A stretch of 64,000 nt of DNA, from NCBI GenBank assembly GCA_905250075.1, contig CAJNOP010000282.1, positions 27,161-91,160 on the forward strand, in the 5' to 3' direction. This document shows, one piece after another, positions 1 to 12,072 of this stretch (positions within the stretch are counted from its first letter, which is position 1; every line of letters begins with the position of its first letter). This DNA is from Rotaria sp. Silwood1. Lineage: Eukaryota > Rotifera > Eurotatoria > Philodinida > Philodinidae. Position numbers and translations under genes: made by a program. The notes beneath the pieces were generated by a model that made no database searches, had not been told where the DNA came from, and worked only from the letters and a program-made list of their open reading frames with translations.

Positions 1-3000
1 TTTTAAAAGTTCATAAGAACAACAAAGAAAGAAAATAGAACTATGTGACAATCACAAGCTTTTTTTCAAAAGTTTGAACGAGTGCATTTTTAGAATGTTT
101 TGATACGAATACAGTATTTGAAGGGGTTGAAATTAACATTTTCTTACTGCGTTTAACATTTATTCATAAATCTTGTTGAAGGCTAAAAATTTTAAAAGTT
201 TATACTCTGTAAAAAATTTTGTTACAAATTCAAATTTCTGTAAAAGTCATAAACACTACTTACTGTTTCTGTGTAACTTATTGATAGCAGAGTGCACGTT
301 TGAAGAATAACATTTATCATAATCAAACGCTTGTTTTAATGTAACAAACGTAAATGAAATGTAAATAGCTGCAAGCAACTGTTGAAAGCAAATTGGATAC
401 ATTTTGTTATATTCCTATCCAATTTATTCCGATGGATTTCTGAAATGTTTGAGATGGTCAACAATGAAATACTTATTATCAACTAGAACTAAAAATTCCA
501 CTTCTGTGTAGAAGAAAAAAAAATTCGGAAGTTGCAAGCCAAAAATTATTCAAAAATATTCGTTCAAAAAATTACTGATAAAAATGTCATTAGTCAACTA
601 TCGAGGCCGGATTATGCTCTTGTAATTTTATAATTGGTTGATTATGTCATTTGTCGTATAGTACAGTGAGATAGATAGTACTCACCTACATCCCATTTTT
701 TTTATTGATTGTCAATGTTGTAGATGAAAACATTTTGGTTTTAGCTGCAACCGAAAATAATTTCACACAGGTCAAAGTAATTTTTCAAAAACCATGGACA
801 TAATACTGAATATGGTTGTTAAGTATTCACCGTCTATAATTTGACTATGAAATGGGACCAAGACGAATCCGATTTGACAATGATTGAGTTCTTAGAATCC
901 ATTGGGACTTGAAAATAATAAAATAAGATTTTCAAAAATGATCAGTTTATAGATTCGACTTGTTCATCTAACGAGCAAACACTTTCTGGTTGAACTTCAT
1001 CTTTCTCTTCTCAGGATTCTTTCTGCCTGACAAACTACCCAATTAACAATCCCCTATTAACTTCGATCGATTTCAGAAAAATCTAAATCAATCTTCTCTA
1101 CTTGAACATAAAAAATACATAGATCAAACACACACATCACGTTTTTTTTTGAAACATATTGAGAGCAGATTAGTTACTTCAAAACCGAACACGTAGATAA
1201 TCAGAGATCAATAGAAGTTGTTTCAAAGATAAAGTTTCATTGCTTAAGTCTACAACACGTAGAAGAAGAGGGAAATAAAAAATGACTCAGATTATACTGA
1301 ATATCGGTACCATTAATTAAATAAATCATATATAGTCGAGAATCGATCAATTGTTCAAATACATCGTGTTGAAGGGCGAAACATCAATAACATTCGCTAC
1401 TTTTTGAATTTCTTGCAACTAGGTCAATTTCAGAGGATCTTCTTTTTCAATCAATTCAATCATTCAAATCTTGTTTATTTCTAAATCGAAACAAATATCA
1501 ATCTTGTACACTGTGAGTGTAGACGGCTGTAGATGTGGGTGTGGATGAAAATAGAATTGAAACTAACAACCACACTCACACCCTCCGAGCTCTGAACTGA
1601 TTATATTGGCATGAATCTTTCTTACCCATGGATTAAGTGCGAAGAGTCAAGGAAATCTGAATTAACGTATAATTAATGTAAGCTGTTTTTTTTCGAAAAT
1701 TTGAATGTTTGTGTTAATTGTATTCTCAGCATTTAAAACTTAAATAGTGGATGTCCCTTGATTGACTGTACACGTCTACACAATCAGCATAAATAGAAGT
1801 CCTAACAACGTCTAACCAATTATATGTTCATCTATTGAGGATATCTAGTAGCAATATACGTATTAATCATGTTTCAATTACCTATCTTATCTAGTGTATT
1901 TTATTACATAAATATGTGAGAAAACAACTAAATAGAATGAAGATTATTGAAAACATGATAGCAGACAAGGCTATGATTCCTACGTCTTTAAAATAGTGTT
2001 TTAGGAGAATCTTATTTAACTTCGAAAAAACACTCGAATTGAATATACATACAATACGTATTGATGGTATTGAAATATTCAAAGTATAGACGTAGTTAGA
2101 ACTTCTGCTTATGATAATTATGTGGATATATACATACGCTCAATTGAGGCGCATTCACAATTCAATTTTTGAATGTTGAGAAATAAACTAGAACAAAAAT
2201 TAAGATTTGCGATATAACAGCTTACTGCAGTTCTTCTTTGACCGAGAATGGTCTAACGCCTGCAAAATAGTGTATGAGAAGAAATACTTTAGAATATTGA
2301 AATCAGTTCAAGAAGTTCTATAAACTGGCATAAAGCCGATTGTAAATGAAGACTCACACTTGGAGATCATTCCTCGTGAACTTTGTAAAATTTTAATTTC
2401 AATTTCATTAGTCATTGCATTTTGTGAAACCAAAAACAAATTATCAGATTTAATTTCACTAGCTTCATACTAAGTATGGTTGTTCATATGTAAAACAATA
2501 CTTTCCTATGAAAAACAATAGTAAACAAATAAAAACTCTATGGATGAAAAATTTATTGATTTCAAAATATACTTTTAGCTTCTTTCAACAATCAAATAGG
2601 AAAATTCATATATAGGACTAAATCAGTTATAAAATAAATAAAAAGATTCTTTTGTTGGTACTTATTCAATCAATCTAGTAATCAGTCGCTTTGAAAATAT
2701 ATATTTATACTATGAACTAGTTAATTTGAAATCAAATATTTTTTTCTACTATATAAATAAGAAAATGACATATTCGAAAATTTCTTTTTCCTACACATAT
2801 TAAAAATAAAAAACTATTTTAGACAAGAATTGCTAAAATATGTTCTGTACATAACAACGAATATTCGTCTCTTTTCTTTCTCTTTATATAGTGTTAAATT
2901 TCAATATCACTGAGAATAAGTTTAAATTTAATTTTCCTTAAGTAGCTATCGTTGATATTTAGTTTTCGTCTTTGTTTTCACCTCAACATTCATCACTTAT

Positions 3001-3781
3001 ATTGAAAAATGTTAGTCATGGGTAAAATGCATTATTGATTTAATTGTTCAAGGAAAAATTATTTGCACATTGGAAGTTATTTATTATAATTAGAGAACTT
3101 TTCTAAATGTCTGTTACTCGACGACTTATATATGGAAGTCGTTTGCTTTCTATTGATATTTCCTTTTCTAATCGCTTGGATGATATGATTTATTCAATAT
3201 ATATATACACTATCGCGAAAAAATACATTTTTTCAAATGAAAATCTACGGTGTTTTCTGACCTTTTCGTTGTTATCTAGTTATCTTCAAGACTGAATTAC
3301 GAAAAGACGCAATTTTTTTTTCTTTCTGTATTTAATATAATTGAAGTGGTTTCGTTCAAAAGAGATTCGTCAAGATAAAGAGACTTTCTTCTTTAATATT
3401 ATTTAAATGTTAATATTTCAAATGCAAAGTCTGTTTTGATTCACTCTTTTTTTTTCATGATACTAGTCGTCCATATCAGAAGATTATCTTTAGAGTGAAA
3501 TGTCATAGTTTATCCACGAAAATAATAATTATAATTGAATTGAAATTCTTATCAACTAGCCGAGAAATATGTGTATCGCGACGAGTTTTTGCTTGAATAA
3601 ATAATAGATAAATACTCGAAAATTTTTATCAACGACTTTACTTAAATAAAATGTGATTTGCATAACTAAAGAACATTTCTGCAGTACACTATTTCATGTT
3701 CGTTTTACAAGTTACTTGAGAACGAATGAAACATTTATCCATCTATCGCATCTAGTAAAAACATTGTTCAAAAACAAACCG
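1..3781. other. AT-rich stretch without a recognisable gene
   Basis: No open frame longer than about 60 codons with protein-like composition is visible on either strand. The only structured element is the G-rich/C-rich foldback near 1.5 kb. The rest is AT-rich DNA with short homopolymer runs. It probably includes the downstream flank of the minus-strand membrane-protein gene that ends at 3782. Confidence 0.6.
1513..1584. repeat. G-rich/C-rich foldback, copy 1 (telomere-like arms)
   Basis: A G-rich arm with GTGAGTGTAG and GATGTGGGTGTGG is followed after about 20 bases by a C-rich arm, CCACACTCACACCC. The arms can pair imperfectly. It is the first of seven such foldbacks in the window (others near 7.2, 9.6, 20.95, 48.6, 55.98 and 61.8 kb). 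Confidence 0.6.
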
Positions 3782-6264
3782 TTATAACTCATCATCATCA
3801 AACATGTGACCAACATTTTGGTAGATTTTTTGCGATGATTTAGCTACATTGTGTGAATTTGATAAGAACGATGAAAATGTGTTCGATGTATTTGACGAAC
3901 TCTTAGATTGAATTCTCTCATTATTGGTAGTGTTATCAATATCTGTGTTGGTCGTATCTAAACTAGTGATTGGATTTTCATCAACTAGTCGTAGTCGTTT
4001 GCGACGATAATAGAGATAGCAAGTAGTCAAAGCGATTACCATAGTAGATATAATTAGAAATAATAAAATGAATAGAATATAGTGAGCTTTTGTTGTCCTG
4101 GTAGTAGACGATGTCGTTGAAATTATTATTACTGTTGTGAGTAATGTTGATGATATAGATATTGGTTTTTTTTTCGTGTATGGTGCTATTGTTAGTTGTG
4201 ATATTGTTCGTATGACTGTAGATGTTGCTCCCGTAGATGATAATATGGTTATTGTTGTTGTTGTTGAACTTGTAGACGTGATGGTGGATGGCGTTTTATT
4301 TTTAGCACGAGATTTGTTGTTCTTTTCAGATGATGGTTTTTTTGTCATCGTTGTTGTTGTTGTGATTGGTGTCGTTGTTGGTTTTATTGCTCTTGTTCTT
4401 GTTGTTGAGATTGTTGTCGTGGTAGTTGTGGTTCTTGATGAGGTTGTTGTTGTGAATATGCTACTTGTAATATTTTCTCTCTAGATTAATGACAATACAA
4501 ATACAAAACATTGATATTGCTTCTGGAATTCATTGTAATATCAATATTATGGATCTATTGAAGATGACGTTTTTTGAGAAAGCTTTTTATATTCAGATAG
4601 CTGTTTTACAAACATGTACTTTTTTATTTCGATTTTTGATGGACAAATTTTTCTTTATGATTATTTAAAATATTAGCAATGATACTCAATGATTTATCTA
4701 CTGGGTTGGCGGCACTCACCTGAAAAAATACAGTTGATTTCATAAAAAACTGGATGTTTACTCTCTTTCTTTCACTCCCATTATAGACAGCATTCATTTT
4801 GTTTATTTCAAGTAGTAGTGAAGGATGTGCGATTTGATAATATTTGAATTTTCTACGCATGAATCATATGAAGTTTTCCTGTCGATCTTCCTAATACCTT
4901 TCTCGACGGACATTTGTTTCTTTCACATCGCATCGAAAGGCATTTTTCCTATGTTTCTCCTATCACTGTTGACGCTGATAAATTTTAATTGACTTATTCT
5001 CTGCATAGCTTAACTAATTTTAATATATTTTCTTATTGTTTCCTTATGGAATGATAATATACGCATCGAATGGAAAATATTTCGCAAATATTTATTTGCA
5101 CAACAACAATAGCAAACATCAACAATGTATTGATTTAGTTAAAAGTAGAATGACAAGAGACATGTATCCCCAATTATTATTAGCTGCTGGGATATTTTTA
5201 TGTGCATCAATTAGTACAGCAACAGTAGAACATATTTTTAGTACAATGACTAGAATATCAACTGATCTACAAAATTGCTTAACAACAGAACATTTAGAAC
5301 AACAATTAGTGAGAAAATAGGAGGACCATCTGAGTTAGATAATGATCTAAAAGATTTAATTATTGATTGTTAGAAAAGTAAGAAGCTATGAAAAATTTCG
5401 ATTTAATTTAAACTTATTGGTTTCTTCTTAAAGTGTTTTTTTCATACTGTATTGGTAACAAACAAAAAGAAGTGTAATGGTGTTGTGAAAAAAAATAATA
5501 AGAATCTGTGTGTGCCTTTGCTATAGAGCAAAAAATTATTTAGTCAACAGCCCCAACGAAAATTTCAACAGTCCATCCGAAAACCAAAACCAAGATAAAA
5601 CATTAATGATACTACTCACTTCTTTGGTCGATTTGATGTTAATGCATCTGCCTTCTCTTATAAAACTTGATTGATCCCTTAACCATGTTAATGTATAGTT
5701 TGTATAGCGATTCGAAAACTTGCATAGAGTTATTATGTCAAGTTGGTAAGGTCTTTGGAAAAACGTAGTTTCTTCAACTGTAAATCGTACTGGACTGGAA
5801 TAATTAAGAAATCTAAGAAAGATAATACTTTCAAGAAAGTTTATATATAAAATTGAATTGATGTCTTTATTTGTAATCGATGTGAAATTATAATTATTCA
5901 CAATTATATGAAGTACAGGAAGAAAATGCTCTTGTATTGGATCTGGATATAGATCTTTGATTATAGAACGATGTTTGATGAAAAATCTTTCAAAAATCAA
6001 ATTATCATTGAAATATAGTGACATACACTTGAGTTTTTCTGAACAATTTGTTGTTAATTCAACATCAGCATAGTTAATATTGCAATGAACACATGTCATC
6101 GAGGTTAGTCTATCATGAATTATAACATTCATATGCGATACGTTGCAGACAATCATTTCTGTATTTTTGAAATAAAAACATGAATTTGTTAATGGATCAT
6201 GTCGTTCTATAGTTTCGGATATCATAATCAGAGAAACAAGAGAAAACAAAACGAATGATAACAT
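3782..6264 (-). CDS. Type I membrane protein with Thr/Ser-rich stalk (two exons)
   Basis: I do not recognise the family. Two minus-strand open stretches look like one gene. Exon 1 (6264-5620) starts with a hydrophobic signal peptide (MLSFVLFSLVSLIMIS) and encodes a Cys-containing ectodomain with several N-glycosylation sequons (NVS, NCS, NFT, NYS, NYT). It ends at a GTGAGT donor just below 5620. Exon 2 (4480-3782) follows an AATCTAG acceptor. It encodes a long Thr/Ser-rich, mucin-like stalk, one membrane segment of about 23 residues (HYILFILLFLIISTMVIAL...), a basic stop-transfer stretch (YYRRKRLR), and a cytoplasmic tail ending DDDEL. Both junctions are phase 0, giving about 447 residues. 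The layout suggests a cell-surface receptor or adhesion protein; that is inference. The intron (5619-4481) holds a plus-strand hAT remnant. An additional small exon near 4.7-4.86 kb cannot be excluded. Confidence 0.55.
5036..5380 (+). mobile_element. hAT transposase remnant (C-terminal dimerisation domain)
   Basis: The translation contains YPQLLLAAGIFLCASIST, then VEHIFSTMTRI and a LTTEHLEQQL-like end. This is the pattern of the C-terminal hAT dimerisation domain (family pattern: YP.L...A..FL...ATS...ER.FS..G.I.......L....). After the stop at the end of the main frame (about 5320) the adjoining frame reads GGPSELDNDLKDLIIDC, so at least one frameshift is present. The catalytic part of the transposase and the terminal repeats are not visible. 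It lies antisense in the intron of the membrane-protein gene, so it is a decayed insertion. Confidence 0.6.
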
Positions 6265-7306
6265 TATGAAAAAAAAAGAATTAGAAAAACTAAATAAATT
6301 AGTGTTTTTCTTGTAAATGAAAGGCTAATGGTAACTAAGATATATATTCTTCATTTCAGTTTTGATAAACTATAAATGCAAGAATATAAATGAAAAACAT
6401 ATCTGGTTTGAATTATAATAATAAATGAAAGGAAAATATTATGCTTTGATAATCACTTATCGCCAACCATAATCATATCCATGCGTCAATGCATGTCCAG
6501 TCATTTTCTCATTTGTATCATACAGCATTTATATGTTCATAGAAGTAAACTTAGCATCATATTCGACCTATTCTTGTCTGAATTCGCTGCCTGAATTGTC
6601 GTAGATTTTTAGTGTATTGCATTATTTGTAGAGTTTGATTCTGTTTATCGAGTATACCAATTTGTGTAGATGTTCTAGAACAAAAACTAGAATTTTCATC
6701 CTAAATACTTGATTTTCAATTGTATTGTGTGGAGGAGAAGGAGGGACCACTGCTGCCTTACTATTACTAGTATTAAATAATAACTAATGATATTATAACT
6801 TATTAATGCTAAACAGCAATAATATTCAAAACTAATAACATAATGAGTAAAACAAAAAAGTAATAACTATCATTACATAAGGAAGTAGCAACAGCAATGC
6901 ACAACTACGAAGAATTCATTTCTCATATCCCATCTATATTTATTGTTCTAACACTAAGAACATGCTGTTCTAGACAACAAATGGTTAGAAGCTTGTATAT
7001 TTTTATAATAGAAAATGTAAATGTAAAGAATAATTCTACATATTAAACTCGAGCACTATATTCAATTTAAGTTTTGATTTTTTCATTTCAACTATACTGA
7101 TATCTTTCTTGGCCGAAGTGTGTATGCAGATACAGGAAATGGGTGTGGTTGCGGCTGTGTGGATGTGGCGTGAGTGAGAGTGTGGGTGTTCTTCTGATCT
7201 ACCAGCACGTTCGAACCAACACCCACACCCTGTATTTCGAAGCTAAGCTTTTAGTTATGTGACAACCATTTATTAAGATAAAAAGTTTAATAAAGTCAAT
7301 TTTACT
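6265..7306. other. Intergenic, no gene seen
   Basis: AT-rich DNA between two minus-strand genes. It should hold the promoter of the membrane-protein gene, although no specific promoter element can be assigned. It also holds foldback copy 2 just downstream of the amidase gene. Confidence 0.55.
7138..7231. repeat. G-rich/C-rich foldback, copy 2
   Basis: The motif GTGTGGGTGTT at 7180-7190 is the exact reverse complement of AACACCCACAC at 7219-7229, with a 28-base spacer containing TCTGATC. Further GTGTGG/GATGTGG motifs extend the G-rich arm upstream to 7141. It sits about 75 bp beyond the stop codon of the amidase gene. Confidence 0.7.
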
Positions 7307-7921
7307 TTATTCATCAAATGTCTGATATTTTTCTAGGATTTGTTGAATGTTCGATGCATTCAATGGTTGTAACTGATCGTTGTTTTCGATTTCCATCCAT
7401 CCGTAAAGTTTACAATTATCATCGATAAAGTAACCGTCATCATGTGTACAAATGAGTGGTACTCGACGAGCATAGTCAGAAGACCAATAATGAAATCCAC
7501 GATTTTGTTCAGCAATATAGACATAGTTTCGATCCACATTGGTGATAACAGCAATATGTCCGACACGCATTCGTAGACTACGTGGATAAATAAGAAATGA
7601 ATCTTTTTGTGGTTTTTTCTTTGAACCGTTTGAATGAGGTATTAATCGAAACTTTTTACTGTCAGTGACACGTTCAACATACGATATATATTGCCAAATC
7701 TTAGAAGCAATGTCGATATTAGAGAAAATGCAACCTTTACGCAATAAGAGCCAACGACGAGCGAATTCTACACACTGCCATTGAACTCCAGTATAGACAC
7801 CATAAAGGTAATTCTCTCGAAATGAATTAGTTCCATGATTTGAGTATGCTGGGACATTTGTAGATGCGATACCTTGAATATGACTGGACGGAGCACGTTT
7901 ATCTAATGCACCATTTCCCAT
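7307..7921 (-). CDS. Glutathionylspermidine amidase-like CHAP-domain protein
   Basis: This uninterrupted 204-residue frame matches the N-terminal amidase (CHAP) domain of E. coli glutathionylspermidine synthetase and kinetoplastid trypanothione synthetase. The papain-like catalytic motifs are all in place: WQCVEFARRWL (nucleophile Cys), GHIAVITNV (His), and YIAEQNRG (acidic/amide partner), followed by the family's GW near the end of the domain. The enzyme hydrolyses the amide joining glutathione to spermidine. The ATP-grasp synthetase domain that normally follows is absent; the frame ends after LEKYQTFDE, and nothing like ATP-grasp is seen downstream. The start is the ATG of MGNGALDKRAP, which agrees with the usual N-terminal lead into the domain. 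No signal peptide is apparent, so it is probably cytosolic. Animals generally lack this enzyme, and it is among the families reported as horizontally acquired in bdelloid rotifers. Confidence 0.85.
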   Translation of the reverse strand: MGNGALDKRAPSSHIQGIASTNVPAYSNHGTNSFRENYLYGVYTGVQWQCVEFARRWLLLRKGCIFSNIDIASKIWQYISYVERVTDSKKFRLIPHSNGSKKKPQKDSFLIYPRSLRMRVGHIAVITNVDRNYVYIAEQNRGFHYWSSDYARRVPLICTHDDGYFIDDNCKLYGWMEIENNDQLQPLNASNIQQILEKYQTFDE

Positions 7922-10900
7922 TGTCTCTATGCTATATACGAAAAAAAAACAGAAAAAACTTCCAGTGTGCTTCCTATGGGATTAAAATGGAGAACGAGAG
8001 AATCAGTCAAACCGTATCTATAGATTCTGTTTAGATTGATGAAAACTCGTGACAACGAAAAAATAAAGCATATCGATAAGTTTGTCACGATCTATGCAGC
8101 CAGACAAAGAACAGTGGCTCATTATGTTCTAGGACTCTCATTAACAAATGTATTTATCACAGGATAATTACCATATTTGACAACCATCCGTGATCCTAAT
8201 AGAATTATATATCATATTCTATTCTTTAGAAATGGGTTTAACAAAGGAAAGTTATATTATTTTTCACTGACCTGTTGATAGTATTCAATATACAAAGTTT
8301 TAAATCGTTTCCTATCAATTGCCTTTGATGATCATTGAAGTTCGTATTATGGTCTTCAACAGAAAAGTGATTTAGTTGTCAGTTACACGGAATTGGAATG
8401 TATAAAAAATGTCAAATCATCAACAAAACAACCAAACAAATCGTCACGATGACGATCAAGCATTGTAAATCAGCGAACAATTCTGTTGACTTTCTTTGTG
8501 CAGTCCGAGTCAGTTTTTTTCTTCATTCCTCCATATTTCTTTTTTTTTGCACGACGAGCAGGTGAAGAAAAATGGCATCATACACATGTCAGTTACATAT
8601 GATTTACAAGATTAAAATGCGTATTTATAATAGGATCAGTAAATATTTAATCAAATGATAAACTACGTTTGCAATAGGCAAATATGTTTCTCAATTCAGA
8701 TAATTAGTATAAAACAAATCTTTTCAAAAGGACTGTTATTTTATATTTTATTACTAGAAGATGCAATTTTGACAATTGATGCAGACAGCTAGAGTTGATT
8801 GCTGGTTAATAGATGTCGAAAGTAAACATTTTTTTCTCTAGAGTGAAAACAATCACAAGAAATCAAATATTGAAAATTGAGTTGTGAAAAAAAAACCGAG
8901 CAACTAATTGAACTACTCTTGCAGACTAGCAATCGGATTCGAAAAGCTTAGTCTAAGTGCCAATATCCCAACTAGATGTCAAAAAAAGTGTACGATAGAG
9001 AAAATGAACATTAAGAAATCGCTATCATAGGAGCCCCCATCTTCACCACAGAACGACAGATAGTATCGAGTTTTTTGAACACTAAGGATTGATCATGGTA
9101 TCAGTGTTGCTGAAATCTAAGCTAAGTATAAAGTATTTGCTAATTTTCGTTGACATTCGATGCACTCATTGAATTCAAACTGAATACGAATATGCATAAA
9201 AACAGGCACTTTTCCAAACTGTTGGTTTTATTATAGGCAGCTATTCGCGTAGGCTGCTAGCAATTTCGGATATCATACAGGTATCGCTGGATGCGCGTTT
9301 AGATGAATAGTAGATTGCCATGATCTTGACACTCACATTCAGTCTCACAATCATTTATCTAAAATAGTTTATAGCGTTATAATAACTGCAGGAAACGTTT
9401 CAGCATAAAATTGTTAATTACCTTAGTTTTGAACCAGAAATTTTCATGACTAAAATGAACTGTTAAATTATATGCAGTCGATAACAAACAGTACAAAATC
9501 CCTTTGTGAAATTTAAAAAACATCTTTGATAGCCGGAGGCTGATTTTGGAGATATCTTTATGAAAGAAAACTATCATGCGTTGGTCGATGGATGGACATG
9601 AGTGAGAGTAGGGTGTGGGTGTGAGGGGGTCTGATCCTTCGTTTAATTCACACCCACACACTCTAAAAGGCAACTGATCAAAGATCACTTTTGAATTAAT
9701 TTACATATAATCTATTGATTCAACTTTCACCAAATTAATTCTAATTCTATCATAGAAAAGCCAATTAGCATAATAAATAACTTCAAGCTATCATTCCCAG
9801 AATACAGCTTGAAGGAACAAATTTCAACATGTTCATCAATCAAGCTTTTTTTTCTTCTATCTCGCTGGAACCGCAATAGATTTTAGAAAATACCATTCTG
9901 ACAGCATCATAGTTAGGGATAAATGTAGTTAAGGTTTTCGTTTAAGACTAAACTGACTCTATCGTGTTTCGCATTTCAATTCCGTAAAGATCGTACTAAA
10001 AGCTTTTTCTCATAGCAATCTTGATCGATGCTCAATTGACAACCTAAGGCACATACACGATTTCATATGCATCGTGGATTGTTATGTGTGTATTCTTGTA
10101 TAAGAGTTTACATTAATCGCAATGGCCTAAATGGGACAGTCATTTTTTTACTTCATTTATGTTTTTTGCAGATTAAGTTATCAGTGAAATGGCGTAAGAA
10201 AGAAAACACAGATTGGCACACCTCTTCACGAAATGACGCACATCGTGTGTGTTGCTTGGATGTTACTACATTCGAGAATGATATATGTCATATAATCAAA
10301 CAATGCACTCATGAGTGAAGTGTCCAAGTCCCTTAGCACTCATTCATTCCTCCTTCGATAGAGTATATCAAGATGAGAAAAAAATCTTAAGATGATTCGA
10401 GTCCATGGCCTATAGATGCCGAGTTCTGTCCATTGTACTGAATTTTTGACCTATTGTTAGAGATTGCAAAAACATTGTGAAAATTCACAGAAAGCTCAAT
10501 GCAAGAAAAACTGCGCGTGAGTGGTTCACTGCGATCATTGAGTAGTCCTTTTTCCTTCTTCTACAACATTTTTTTTATCTCTCAGCTCATCATGCTGTGT
10601 TGCTCATAGGTGCTAGACATTGATATATCGAAGTCTTGTGTGATTCAAAGTTGACACAAATCATCAAACAGTGTTGTACCAACCCGTAGAGTAGCGACAC
10701 ATGGTTGAAAAAAACTTGTGAGAGTAATATTTCTGCAGAAATATTTTCTTTGTGCATAAACTTTATTGATTGAATCATTTGTTATTGCTCTATGGTCTTG
10801 GACCGACATAAATAGCGTGTGCAGAGTGAGTCAAGGCGTATTTTACTCATCTCGAGAAATATATGCTCCTAATTTCAAAGATTCAGAAACAATCGCTTTT

Positions 10901-12072
10901 TCTGGAATATTTTTCTTTTCATGGTTCACTCGTATAAATAAACTTGAGATGTTTGCCTTGAGTCAAATGTTCATGTTATCTTAGAACTGTTCAAGAGTTA
11001 AATATCTAGTGATGCAATGCAATGATTCATTTTCATATGCATCATTCTTCGAATGAAGAGAAAGTTTTTCCTTCTTTCCAACTAAAATGACGCAAATATG
11101 AGTCAACTTCCGCATATTAATAAATGGCAGGAGACTGATAAGAACATAAATCTTGGAGAACTCCATTTACAAATACAAGAACAAACTTTATTTATTTTTT
11201 CAGGTAGGAGTTTTCTCCTAAGATGCTCATAGAATTGGCAAAAAAGTAGGCTTTTATCAAATAATCATTCAATTTGTCTTTGATTGTTCGATCTACGGAT
11301 ATACTTTTTCTGGTTACTGAGAGTAAAATTAGAAAATTTTTACAGACGAAAGTTAAGCGCAAAAAAAACTTCACCAATAGGACAGACATCGTTTTTGGCT
11401 AAGAAAGAGATATTTACAGAGGATACAGAATCACTGACAAAGGAACAATGACTTCCCTATGGCTACATCACTAACAGCTACTCTTAAAAGCCAACAATAT
11501 ATCATCGAACTTTTCGTATTGCACCTGATAGTGAAGTAAAAAGGCATGTGTAGAGATGTCAATTTAAATCTTTTGTTTGCTTTTCTAATTCGAAAGCCTT
11601 AATCGTTTATTGTTGGTCGTCAAGTAGTGAAAAAATTTAATTCCTGACAATATTAATATACCAATGATGATTTACACTTTATAGATGGCACTAAAGTATG
11701 ACTAGAGGTCTCTCATAATCGTCAGTTAGTTATTTCAGTACTTTCTTGTAGCAACTAGTTTTTTTATATCACTGTGATGGAAAATGGAACGAAAATATCA
11801 AAATTGGAATATATATTCAGTAATGGCATTTAGAATAGCACAGTAGTCGACATATCCAATCATTTTCTTATATCAATGTTTCCCACTATTATTTGCAATT
11901 AGTCATTGAGAAATTTCTCAATCTGTATGTAAGTCTCGTTCTCAAGTGGGTTAGTATATATACAATCAGCATTAAGATAAATAACTTTTCTCTGATAGAC
12001 ACAAACGAAAAAAGTAGCTCATTGAAATCACTTAAACACTTCAAAAGTAAACCATTGTTTATAGTGCTATCA
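7922..12072. other. Long stretch without a convincing gene
   Basis: Only short, non-protein-like frames occur on either strand. None shows a domain, a signal peptide followed by a plausible body, or a consistent splice pattern. The stretch contains foldback copy 3 near 9.6 kb and presumably the promoter region of the IAP gene that begins near 12.07 kb. Confidence 0.5.
9595..9664. repeat. G-rich/C-rich foldback, copy 3
   Basis: The motif TGTGGGTGTGA at 9614-9624 is the exact reverse complement of TCACACCCACA at 9648-9658. The spacer contains GTCTGATCC, echoing the TCTGATC in the spacer of copy 2. Confidence 0.7.

Noticed and set aside
4137-4484. Plus-strand Val-rich frame
   Set aside because: It is the antisense of the Thr-rich stalk of the minus-strand membrane-protein gene (ACN codons read as GTN or GTT runs).
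4624-4860. Minus-strand 78-codon frame as a separate gene
   Set aside because: It lies in the predicted intron of the membrane-protein gene; a GTGAGT follows TTTCAG inside it, but including it as an exon is not needed for phase and no family is recognisable.
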